Origin: an uncultured Bacteroidia bacterium
GTDB taxonomy: Bacteria; Bacteroidota; Bacteroidia; Bacteroidales; UBA932
Reading direction: 5' to 3'
DNA length: 64,000 nt
Assembly: GCA_902779765.1 (NCBI GenBank)
Contig: CACZCQ010000004.1
Span: 62,001 to 126,000 of the forward strand
Under the pieces are notes generated by a model. It did no database searches and had not been told where the DNA came from. It saw only the letters and a program-made list of their open reading frames with translations. The position numbers were made by a program, and so were the translations under genes. Positions 1 to 7,951 of the stretch are shown here, piece by piece (the stretch's first letter is position 1; each line of letters begins with the position of its first letter).

Positions 1-660
1 AGGGACAGCATACTCACAGTCGGTGCCCGATCAGGACTCTGGTACTCCCGCAACGGCGAACTATACGACACCATCATCGACGCCCCCAAGACTTTCAGGA
101 GGATGGACGGGATAAAGATGAGGAACTGCTGGATCCCGGGAGGTTCCGAGACTTTCTGGGACTGCAGCAACATCGATGTCGAGGATTGCGTGATCGAGAG
201 GGCTGACTATGTGTTCATGCACTGTGAGAACATCAAACTGAACAATGTCAAGCTGCAGGGCAACTACGGGTTCCAGTACGCGAAGAACGTGGAAATCCAC
301 AACAGTGTCCTCAACTCCAAGGATTCCTTCTGGGAGGCCGAGAACATCGAGATCTACGACTCCGTGATCAACGGCGAATACCTTGCCTGGTACTCGAAGA
401 ATGTCAGGCTCGTCCGCTGCCATATCACCGAGACCCAGCCCCTGTGCTACTGCGACGGCCTGGTCATGGAGGACTGCACCTTCGGCTCCGACTGCGACCT
501 CGCTTTCGAATACTCCGAGGTGGAGGCAACCGTGAAGGGGCATGTCGTATCGATCAAGAACCCCCGCACCGGCCATATCCACGCAGGCAGCATCGGGGAA
601 ATAATAATCGACGGGAACATCAAGGCTCCCGGCAATTGCGTTATCACACAAGACGAATAA
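1..660 (+). CDS. DUF3737 family right-handed beta-helix protein, 5' partial
   Basis: The frame is open from the first base to the TAA at 658-660, giving 219 visible residues. The true start lies upstream of the window. The protein is built of short repeats in which aromatic and small polar residues alternate (for example SETFWDCSNIDVEDC, then ADYVFMHCENIKLNN), the pattern of a right-handed parallel beta-helix. The order and wording of the repeats match the DUF3737 family, whose function is unknown. No catalytic residues can be assigned. It abuts the next gene (TAATG overlap), so both are probably co-transcribed. The family call is confident; any function would be a guess. Confidence 0.8.
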   Translation, partial: RDSILTVGARSGLWYSRNGELYDTIIDAPKTFRRMDGIKMRNCWIPGGSETFWDCSNIDVEDCVIERADYVFMHCENIKLNNVKLQGNYGFQYAKNVEIHNSVLNSKDSFWEAENIEIYDSVINGEYLAWYSKNVRLVRCHITETQPLCYCDGLVMEDCTFGSDCDLAFEYSEVEATVKGHVVSIKNPRTGHIHAGSIGEIIIDGNIKAPGNCVITQDE

Positions 661-1910
661 TGACCATGAAGAGAATCCTGTCCATAGCGGTGGCCCTCCT
701 GGCCATCCTGACCGGTGCTTCGGCGCAGAACAGATATACCCTCAAGGAAGTCGTGATACTGAGCCGCCACAACATCCGCTCTCCCCTTTCGGGAGGTGGG
801 AGCGTCCTAAGCAGGATCACTCCTCACCAGTGGCACGAATGGACCGCTCCTCCCAGCCACCTCACAAGGAAGGGCGGAGTCATGGAAACCATGATGGGGC
901 AGTATTTCGGAATATGGCTCCAGGATGAAGGCCTGTTCGACGGCTCCCCCGCTCCGGGCGAAGTCCATTTCTATGCGAACAGCATGCAGCGTACCCTGGC
1001 CACGGCCAGATACTTCCTCGCGGGCTTCATGCCCACGGAGGACATAGTCATCCAGCACAGGTTCGCACCGAGCAGGATGGACCCGGTATTCAATCCCAGG
1101 CTTACCAGCGATTCTCCCGAATTCAGGGAAGATGCCATGAAGCAGATCGAAGCGTTCGGAGGAAGGAAGGGACTGGCCGGTGTCAACAGGAACCTGAAGG
1201 AGTCGTTCAGGTTGCTGGAGAAGGTCCTCGATATGAAGGATGCCCCTGCGGCAGCCGGAGATACTGTTTCATTCGGATTCGACGACACCGTCATCACCCT
1301 CGGGATGCTGGAGGAACCCGGCATGAAAGGTTCCCTCAAGATGGCGAATTCCGCGGCTGACGCCCTCATACTCCAGTACTATGAGGAGCCGGATGACCTC
1401 AAGGCATCATTCGGCCATGATCTCAGCAGGGAGGATTGGGAAAAGATAGCGTTGATAAAGGATGTGTACGGCGACTTGCTGTTCACTTCACCCGCGGTCG
1501 CTGCCAATGTCGCCTTCCCCCTCCTGCGCTACATCAGGGACGAGCTTACCACTCCCGGGAGGAAGCTCTCCTTCCTCTGCGGACATGATTCGAACATAGG
1601 CAGCGTTACCGCCGCTCTCGGCGTCAGCGAGTATTCCCTGCCGGGGACCATCGAGAGGAAGACCCCCATCGGAAGCAAACTGGTCTTCGAGAAATGGGAA
1701 CGCGATGACGGGAAAATGTTCGCCAGGGTGAACCTGGTTTACCAGAGCACCGACGACATCCGGGCATGCAGGATGGCTTCCAATGAATATCCGCCCATAT
1801 CCTACCCCCTGTCCTTCGACGGCCTTGAAGCCGATGCAGACGGATATATCCCGTTTGACGACCTTGTCGCAAGGTTCGACAGTTCCATAGCAGATTACAG
1901 GAAATACTGA
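660..1910 (+). CDS. Histidine-type acid phosphatase (phytase/MINPP-like), secreted
   Basis: Histidine phosphatase superfamily, branch 2, of 416 aa. The start at 660 overlaps the previous stop; a second in-frame ATG at 666 is equally possible. Residues 1-23 form a signal peptide ending ASAQ, so the enzyme should act in the periplasm or outside. The catalytic motif appears as SRHNIRSP with the nucleophilic His at about residue 37. The usual Gly of RHGxRxP is Asn here. The proton-donor motif is GHDSN near residue 309. The family removes phosphate from phosphomonoesters, including inositol phosphates; the substrate cannot be read from sequence. It is followed 7 bp later by the C69 peptidase gene. 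Confidence 0.85.
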   Translation: MTMKRILSIAVALLAILTGASAQNRYTLKEVVILSRHNIRSPLSGGGSVLSRITPHQWHEWTAPPSHLTRKGGVMETMMGQYFGIWLQDEGLFDGSPAPGEVHFYANSMQRTLATARYFLAGFMPTEDIVIQHRFAPSRMDPVFNPRLTSDSPEFREDAMKQIEAFGGRKGLAGVNRNLKESFRLLEKVLDMKDAPAAAGDTVSFGFDDTVITLGMLEEPGMKGSLKMANSAADALILQYYEEPDDLKASFGHDLSREDWEKIALIKDVYGDLLFTSPAVAANVAFPLLRYIRDELTTPGRKLSFLCGHDSNIGSVTAALGVSEYSLPGTIERKTPIGSKLVFEKWERDDGKMFARVNLVYQSTDDIRACRMASNEYPPISYPLSFDGLEADADGYIPFDDLVARFDSSIADYRKY

Positions 1911-1917
1911 TTCACAG

Positions 1918-3510
1918 ATGAGACGGTCCACAAGAACCTTGGCGCTGGCATTTGCCTTCATTACACTGAGTGCCACATACAACACAGCAGACGCCTGTAC
2001 CAACCTTATCGTAACCAAAGGAGCCTCTACGGACGGATCCGTGATCTGTACCTACAACTGCGACACGTTCGGGTATTCCGGATGGCTCACACATAGCGCC
2101 GCAGGACGGCACGGAAAGGGAGAACTCGTGGCCATACGGTCATTCTGGCATCCGGCGGAGATCCGCGGATACGTGGAGCAGGCGGAATATACCTACAACG
2201 TGGTAGGTTATATCAACGAGCACCAGCTCTGCATCGTCGAGACCACCTTCGGGGGAAGGGAGGAACTGGTAAACCCAGAAGGCATGCTCGGATATGACAA
2301 CGTGATCCAGCTGGCCCTCCAACGCTGTACTACCGCAAGGGAGGCCATACAGACCATGGGAGACCTGATGGACAGGTACGGCTACTGCGACGAGGGTGAG
2401 ACCTTCACCGTATGTGACAAGGATGAAGCCTGGATAATGGAACTTGTTGGGAAGGGTCCCGGAAGGAAAGGTGCCGTTTGGGCTGCGATAAGGATTCCGG
2501 ACGGTTGCATCAGCGCCCACGCCAACCTCAGCAGGATCCGTCAGATACCTTTCAAGGACAAGGAGAACTGCTTGTATTCCAAGGATGTGGTATCTTTCGC
2601 AAGGGAGATGGGCTTCTTCTCCGGCAAGGATGCCGATTTCAGCTTCAGGGATGCTTACAGTCCCATAGATTTCCTCGCCGTACGCCAGTGTGACACCAGG
2701 GTTTGGAGCTTCTTCCGCCATCACAGCGATGCGGCCGAGATGGACAGGTATCTCCCCTACCTCGACGGAAAGTTTGATGTATGCGACCATCTCCCCCTCT
2801 GGATAACCCCTGATTCGAAGCTTTCCATCAGGGATATCATGAGGGATATGCGCGACCATTATGAAGGCACTCCCCTGGACATGACTGCGGACCTTTCCGC
2901 AGGTCCCTGGGGAATGCCGGTAAGGCCGAGGGCGAAGACCTTCGAATCCGGCGGCAGGAAGTATTTCAGGGAAAGGCCGATATCATCTCCCCAGGCCGGA
3001 TTCGCCATGGTTTCGCAGCTGCGTGGCTGGCTTCCGGACGAAGTCGGCGGGGTGATGTACTTCAATTGCGACGACCCCGACATGATCGCCTATGTTCCGG
3101 TCTACTGCTGTACTGACCAGGTCCCGGATGCATTCGCTGAGAAAAACAACCTGAACGGCGTATTCAACGAGAAAGGTGCGTTCTGGTTCTGCAACATGGT
3201 CTCCAACATGGTCTATCCCCGCTACAGCGCATTGATAGGCGACCTGAGGAAAGCCCAGACGGAACTTGAGGACCATTATGCTTCCGAGCAGGAGGAGGTC
3301 GCCAGGGCAGCCTCGGAGATGACTCCGGGCGAAAGGATATCCTACCTCAACGGGAAGACCGCCGAATATACCGAACTCATGATGCAGCGCTGGAACAGGT
3401 TATGGCGGGAACTGGTAGTCAAGTACAACGACCAGCCCGGAGGCTATGACCAACGGTTCTACGACGCCATCGTGAAAGCTACCGGTGACAGATACCTTAT
3501 TCCTGAATAA
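1918..3510 (+). CDS. Family C69 dipeptidase (Ntn hydrolase), secreted
   Basis: A 530-residue peptidase of family C69 (PepD-like). A signal peptide ends just before Cys27 (ADA|CTNLIVTKGAS). In this family that Cys becomes the N-terminal nucleophile after cleavage, so signal removal and activation coincide. Further family features are the SVICTYNCD segment and YNVVGYINEH. The C-terminal region near residues 430-490 is helical and rich in Glu and Arg. Related enzymes cleave dipeptides. The gene starts 7 bp after the phosphatase stop and is probably in the same operon. Specificity is not predictable. Confidence 0.88.
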   Translation: MRRSTRTLALAFAFITLSATYNTADACTNLIVTKGASTDGSVICTYNCDTFGYSGWLTHSAAGRHGKGELVAIRSFWHPAEIRGYVEQAEYTYNVVGYINEHQLCIVETTFGGREELVNPEGMLGYDNVIQLALQRCTTAREAIQTMGDLMDRYGYCDEGETFTVCDKDEAWIMELVGKGPGRKGAVWAAIRIPDGCISAHANLSRIRQIPFKDKENCLYSKDVVSFAREMGFFSGKDADFSFRDAYSPIDFLAVRQCDTRVWSFFRHHSDAAEMDRYLPYLDGKFDVCDHLPLWITPDSKLSIRDIMRDMRDHYEGTPLDMTADLSAGPWGMPVRPRAKTFESGGRKYFRERPISSPQAGFAMVSQLRGWLPDEVGGVMYFNCDDPDMIAYVPVYCCTDQVPDAFAEKNNLNGVFNEKGAFWFCNMVSNMVYPRYSALIGDLRKAQTELEDHYASEQEEVARAASEMTPGERISYLNGKTAEYTELMMQRWNRLWRELVVKYNDQPGGYDQRFYDAIVKATGDRYLIPE

Positions 3511-3529
3511 ACAATCAATAATCAACCAT

Positions 3530-4333
3530 ATGTCATATCTTTGGATCCTTCTGGCGGTCTCCGTCGCGGTTTCAGCAATCGGCTGGAAATTCTTCATCTA
3601 TTTCTTCAGCGTTGGCTACGGTTTTTCAATCGCCGCACTGGCGGTTACGATGTTCATCATCTTCAATCCGGTAATCACCGCGTCGACGGCCCTGCTGTGC
3701 GCAGTAATGGTGGTATTCGGGTGCAGGCTGGGCGGCTATCTGCTGATGCGCGAGCGTAAAGCAGCCGAATACCGGAAGATACTTCGCGACCCTTCACTCG
3801 AAAAGAAAAAACCTATCGGCGTCGTGATAACTGTCTGGATATTCTGCGCCCTGCTTTATGTCGGTCAGGTCAGTCCTGTCGCCTTCAGGCTCGGGAATAC
3901 AGCCGCCGGTGTCCGTGTCAATGATACCTGGGCCTGGATCGGTGCAGTGGTCATGATCCTGGGAGTCCTGCTCGAAGCCGGGGCCGATGCACAGAAGAGC
4001 GCTGCAAAAAAAGTTAATCCCAAGCGTTTCGTGGATACGGGCCTGTACAGGATAGTCCGCTGCCCGAATTACCTCGGAGAACTGGTCATTTGGACCGGCT
4101 GCCTCGTCAGCAGCTTCGGTGCCGGTCTTTCCTTCTGGCAGTGGGTAATCGTCCTGCTGGGATATGCCGGGATAGTCTATGTCATGTTCAGCGGTGCAAG
4201 GCGTCTTGAGATAAGACAGGCCGGGACATACGGTGATGACCCGGCCTATCAGGAATATGTCAGAAAGACTCCTATCATCCTTCCGTTCATCCCGCTTTAC
4301 AGCGTGATGAAATACGGATGGCTCAAAGCTTAG
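3530..4333 (+). CDS. DUF1295 / isoprenylcysteine methyltransferase-like membrane protein
   Basis: An integral membrane protein of 267 aa with about six to seven hydrophobic segments. The frame can be extended to a GTG at 3485 inside the previous gene, but ATG 3530 gives a clean hydrophobic N-terminus (MSYLWILLAVSV), so I chose it. The region YRIVRCPNYLGELVIWTG matches the conserved R-x-PNYxGE motif of DUF1295 / steroid 5-alpha-reductase-like proteins. These are related to isoprenylcysteine carboxyl methyltransferases. The true reaction in bacteria is generally unknown. The stop lies 3 bp from the stop of the convergent symporter gene, with no room for a terminator. Confidence 0.8.
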   Translation: MSYLWILLAVSVAVSAIGWKFFIYFFSVGYGFSIAALAVTMFIIFNPVITASTALLCAVMVVFGCRLGGYLLMRERKAAEYRKILRDPSLEKKKPIGVVITVWIFCALLYVGQVSPVAFRLGNTAAGVRVNDTWAWIGAVVMILGVLLEAGADAQKSAAKKVNPKRFVDTGLYRIVRCPNYLGELVIWTGCLVSSFGAGLSFWQWVIVLLGYAGIVYVMFSGARRLEIRQAGTYGDDPAYQEYVRKTPIILPFIPLYSVMKYGWLKA

Positions 4334-4336
4334 TCC

Positions 4337-5731
4337 CTACTGCTCTCCTCTCTTGACTTTGAGTTCAGCCTGGATATCCTTCATCTTCCCCGTAGTGAGA
4401 GGATAGAAGGCCAGGAAGACTATTGACAGGACAGCACCGAGGGCAGGGACATAGCTCATCATCGCCTTGATCGCGCCCAGGGTACGTGGAGCCTGGACCG
4501 CCAGGTCCTTGTCATAGCCGAATACCCCGAGGAGTGCGAGGAGCAGGAATCCTCCGATGGCTCCACCGAATTTCTGTGCCATGGAAGAGGAAGAGAATAT
4601 GAGTCCGGTCGAATTGTTCCCGTGCTTGAGTTCGGAATAGTCCGCAACGTCGGCGAACATACTCCACGTCAGAGGAGCAGAAAGGCCTATGGCCAGGCTG
4701 ACGAGCACCTGGAGCACGATCAGCCACCAGACACCTGCAGTACCCGCGGGGATGAACCAAATCAGGCAGCTGAATACCACTACAGCAACCATCGCCAGGA
4801 TGAAGGTGTTCCTCTTGCCTATCTTCTCCGAGAACGGAACTGCAAAAGCCACTCCGGCCATCTGGCCGATCTCACCTATTGTCAGGTAGACAGCGCAGGT
4901 CAGGAAGATATTGGCTCCCAGGATATTCGCGAAATAATACGCCGCTGCACCACCGCGGATGGATCCGCACAGGAGCTGGCCTATGGCGGCGCCAAGAAGG
5001 AGCCACCAGGGTGCGTTAGTCACAAGTGCCTTGAGATCGTTCTTGATGGAGGAACCGCTTCCCTCCTTCTTCTCGACCTTTACGTGTTCCTTTGTCATTG
5101 CGAAACAGAGGAAGAACAGGATGGCGCACATCACGGCCACCACCGCCACTATCATCGTCCACTTCATGGGGTCGGCGTCACCGACGCCCTTGACGATCAT
5201 TCCGGCGGAGTTGGTGGTCCCTATTATGGACTTCTCGAAGAGCCAGAAAATGCCCATCGCGATGAAACTGCCTATGTATGCGAAGAACATCCTGAAAGAG
5301 GAGAATACGCTCTTTTCCTTGGAATCCGCAGTCACGACTCCCAACATTGCCCCGTAGGGGACGTTCACGGCCGTGTATGCCGTCATCATCAGGATGTACA
5401 TCACATAAGCATACACGTGCTTGAGGCCGTATCCGGAATTAGGCACATAGAATGAAAGGATGCCTATTACCGCAAAGGGGATGGCCATCCATAAGAGGTA
5501 CGGGCGGTACTTGCCCCACTTAGTATCCGTACGGTCGGCGATGATGCCCATAACCGGGTCGGAGATGGCGTCATAAAGCTTGGTGACGAGCAGCAGGGTC
5601 GCTGCATGGACAGGCTTGAGGCCGAATACGTCCGAATAGAAGATGGGCAGGTAATAGGAGAATATCTTCCAGAACATCGAAGAAGACATGTCCCCCAGGC
5701 CGTAACCTATTTTTTCAGAAAGTTTCGCCAT
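4337..5731 (-). CDS. GPH-family sugar:cation symporter (MFS), last gene of the mannan PUL
   Basis: A 464-residue transporter with about twelve membrane segments. The N-terminus (KIGYGLGDMSSSMFW) and the loop DPVMGIIADRTDTKWGKYRPYLL are hallmarks of the glycoside-pentoside-hexuronide symporters (MelB/XynP type). In characterised Bacteroides mannan loci the equivalent protein is placed at the inner membrane to import mannobiose. The same job is inferred here because the gene follows GH130_2 by 6 bp and ends the operon. It is convergent with the DUF1295 gene. The exact disaccharide is not known. Confidence 0.88.
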   Translation of the reverse strand: MAKLSEKIGYGLGDMSSSMFWKIFSYYLPIFYSDVFGLKPVHAATLLLVTKLYDAISDPVMGIIADRTDTKWGKYRPYLLWMAIPFAVIGILSFYVPNSGYGLKHVYAYVMYILMMTAYTAVNVPYGAMLGVVTADSKEKSVFSSFRMFFAYIGSFIAMGIFWLFEKSIIGTTNSAGMIVKGVGDADPMKWTMIVAVVAVMCAILFFLCFAMTKEHVKVEKKEGSGSSIKNDLKALVTNAPWWLLLGAAIGQLLCGSIRGGAAAYYFANILGANIFLTCAVYLTIGEIGQMAGVAFAVPFSEKIGKRNTFILAMVAVVVFSCLIWFIPAGTAGVWWLIVLQVLVSLAIGLSAPLTWSMFADVADYSELKHGNNSTGLIFSSSSMAQKFGGAIGGFLLLALLGVFGYDKDLAVQAPRTLGAIKAMMSYVPALGAVLSIVFLAFYPLTTGKMKDIQAELKVKRGEQ

Positions 5732-5737
5732 GATGGT

Positions 5738-6718
5738 CTATACTATGCTGTTTTCCTTGGTGAAGCATACGATTTCCGGAACATATCCGAAAGCCAGGCC
5801 GGTGACCGAGTCAGCGCAGCCGTAATAGACGGCAAGCCTTCCGGTTTCAGGGTCGTGGAGCGCTGCGCAGGGGAAAGTCACGTTGGGGACATCGCCGGTG
5901 CACTCGTATATCTCCCTGGGAGATATCAGGTAAGGTCCGCTGCGTGCAAGCACCTTCCAGGGCCTCTCATTGTCCAGGATGGCGGAACCGAATGCATATA
6001 CATAACCGTTGCAGGAGCGGAGCACGCCGTGATAGATGAGCAGCCATCCTTCCGGAGTCTCGATCGGAACAGGGCCGGCACCTATCTTCATGCACTGCCA
6101 GGCGCTCTGCTCGAAAGGAGCGGGCGACATCACGTGACGGTGGTGTCCCCAGTACTCCAGGTCGGGAGATTCCGAATAGAAGATATCGCCGAAAGCGGTG
6201 TGCCCGGTGTCGCTGGGACGGGAAAGCATTGCATACTTCCCGTCGATCTTCCTTGGGAAAAGGACTCCGTTGCGGTTGTAAGGGAGGAATGCATTCTCCA
6301 ACTGATGGAAGACATCGAAGTCCCTGGTCCATGCGACTCCGATGGTGGGACCGTGGTAGCCGTTGCACCAGGTGACATAATATACCCCGTCAAGGAAGGT
6401 CACCCTGGGATCATAACCATATTCCCAGGACGCGACTTCGGGATCCGCTCCCTCAAGGTGTATGTCATCTTCACGGATATCCCAGTCTATTCCGTTGACC
6501 GAGAAACCGACATGCAGCCTCATCCTGCGGTTGGTGTCATCGCAGCGGAAGACTCCGGCATAATTGTAATTGCCTTTCTTGAACGGGACTACGGCCGAAT
6601 TGAAAATGGAATTGGATGTGGAAAGCAGGTTCCTGGGTATGATAGGATTACGGGAATACCTCCACATTACCTCCTTGGAGCCGGCCGGCCTGTCTTCCCA
6701 CGGGAAAAATTCGCTCAT
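5738..6718 (-). CDS. GH130 mannoside phosphorylase, probably GH130_2 (beta-1,4-mannooligosaccharide type)
   Basis: A 326-residue GH130 five-bladed propeller enzyme with no signal peptide, so cytosolic. The frame extends to a GTG at 6745, but ATG 6718 ([11 protein letters not shown]) is the more likely start. The conserved Asp proton donor is in YGYDPRVTF (D103). The N-terminal [11 protein letters not shown] and FNSAVV segments resemble the mannooligosaccharide phosphorylase branch rather than the mannosylglucose branch, which is also present (13071-14231). GH130 enzymes use phosphate to release alpha-mannose 1-phosphate. Together the two paralogues would process disaccharide and longer chains. 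Subfamily assignment is by eye and could be wrong. Confidence 0.82.
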   Translation of the reverse strand: MSEFFPWEDRPAGSKEVMWRYSRNPIIPRNLLSTSNSIFNSAVVPFKKGNYNYAGVFRCDDTNRRMRLHVGFSVNGIDWDIREDDIHLEGADPEVASWEYGYDPRVTFLDGVYYVTWCNGYHGPTIGVAWTRDFDVFHQLENAFLPYNRNGVLFPRKIDGKYAMLSRPSDTGHTAFGDIFYSESPDLEYWGHHRHVMSPAPFEQSAWQCMKIGAGPVPIETPEGWLLIYHGVLRSCNGYVYAFGSAILDNERPWKVLARSGPYLISPREIYECTGDVPNVTFPCAALHDPETGRLAVYYGCADSVTGLAFGYVPEIVCFTKENSIV

Positions 6719-6763
6719 CAGACTGATCGTTTGGTTTGAATTCACGAATTTAACAAAAAGATG

Positions 6764-7948
6764 TCAAATTCGAAAAAGCTTCAGAACCTCCAGACACATC
6801 CTGGTATTATGGTAAGGGCACTTCCAGAAACCTGCCTTGGGAGAGGCCAGATCCGGATTCCCGTCAGGATCCGTTCCCCAGAACCACTCCCCGCGGTCGC
6901 GGTCGACCAGGTTATCCCTGATCCAGTCCCAGCACCTGACAGCCCTATGCAACCCATCGGCATCACCATGGTACTTCCAAAGCCACAGATTCCCGACGAC
7001 CGTCTCGGCCTGGACCCACCACTGGCGGGAAAGGTCCCTGCTCCCGTCCGGCATAAGCTCGTACATCATGGAACCGTCCTCAAGGATTCCCTCATTCCCA
7101 ACACGGCCAAGGGCAAGGGAACAACGTCTGACCCTATCGGTCAGCTTTGGGTCATCCAGCACGGAAGCACATTCAAGGATAAGCCACGAAGTTTCGATAT
7201 CGTGTCCATAGGATACCGCACCGGGAAGCACGGTCCAATCGTTCCGGAAGTATAGCCGGAGATGCCCGTCAGGACCTGTTATCCTGTCCACCATCAGGGA
7301 AATCAGGCTTTCCAGCGCTTCCTTCAGGATATCATCCTTCCAGACCCCGTACAGGTTGGCATAGGCTTCCAGAAGGTGCAGGTGGGAGTTCATGGTCTTG
7401 TCGGCATTGATATCGTGAGCCGAGAGGGACATGTCCTCCAGCGGGGAGAAATCCCTTGAGAGGGCTTCTACATATCCTCCCTCTTTCCTGTCCCTGAAAT
7501 ACGACTCGACCGTCCTGAAGATTGATTTCGCCACTTCCAGGTCAGCCGTATCACCGCGGACCTTGTACAACTCGCTGAAAGCGTATATGGCGAAGCCCTG
7601 GGAATACAGCTGCTTCTTGGTATCGAGCGGTGTCCCGTCAGGAAGGGCGCTCCAGTACACCCCGCCATTCTCATTGTCAATCAGATATTTCCTGAACCAT
7701 AGTGAGGCGTGGATGGCCGCTTCCAGGTATTCCTTCCGCCCCAGCAGACCATAGGCGGCGGCGAAGGACCATATTATCCTTGCATTGAGGATCTCTCCCC
7801 TTGGGGCATCCTGGATTATCCTGCCATATGCATCGGCTTCCCCATAGAACCCGCCTCTGGGGTCTTTGAGTGAAAGCCAATACTTCAGGATATCGTTCTC
7901 AAGTTCGTCGGATACCTGGTGCAGGAACGTTTCGATTCCCGTTTCCAT
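6764..7948 (-). CDS. AGE-family epimerase, probable mannobiose/cellobiose 2-epimerase
   Basis: A 394-residue protein of the N-acylglucosamine / cellobiose 2-epimerase family: an alpha6/alpha6 barrel with no signal peptide, hence cytosolic. Residues matching the known active site are Arg57 (ILNARIIWSF), His189 (MNSHLHLLEAY), His249 (GHDIETSWL) and His380 near the C-terminus (YHNTRM). In Bacteroides fragilis such an enzyme epimerises beta-1,4-mannobiose to mannosyl-glucose, the substrate of the GH130_1 phosphorylase. Both partners are in this operon, which supports that role over N-acetylglucosamine epimerisation. It starts 3 bp after the GH3 stop and precedes GH130_2 by 45 bp (counted to that gene's chosen ATG). 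Confidence 0.88.
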   Translation of the reverse strand: METGIETFLHQVSDELENDILKYWLSLKDPRGGFYGEADAYGRIIQDAPRGEILNARIIWSFAAAYGLLGRKEYLEAAIHASLWFRKYLIDNENGGVYWSALPDGTPLDTKKQLYSQGFAIYAFSELYKVRGDTADLEVAKSIFRTVESYFRDRKEGGYVEALSRDFSPLEDMSLSAHDINADKTMNSHLHLLEAYANLYGVWKDDILKEALESLISLMVDRITGPDGHLRLYFRNDWTVLPGAVSYGHDIETSWLILECASVLDDPKLTDRVRRCSLALGRVGNEGILEDGSMMYELMPDGSRDLSRQWWVQAETVVGNLWLWKYHGDADGLHRAVRCWDWIRDNLVDRDRGEWFWGTDPDGNPDLASPKAGFWKCPYHNTRMCLEVLKLFRI

Positions 7949-7951
7949 CGC

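Noticed and set aside
5606-6739. A 377-codon plus-strand frame opposite GH130_2
   Set aside because: Antisense to the conserved phosphorylase and part of the symporter; no family resemblance or promoter.
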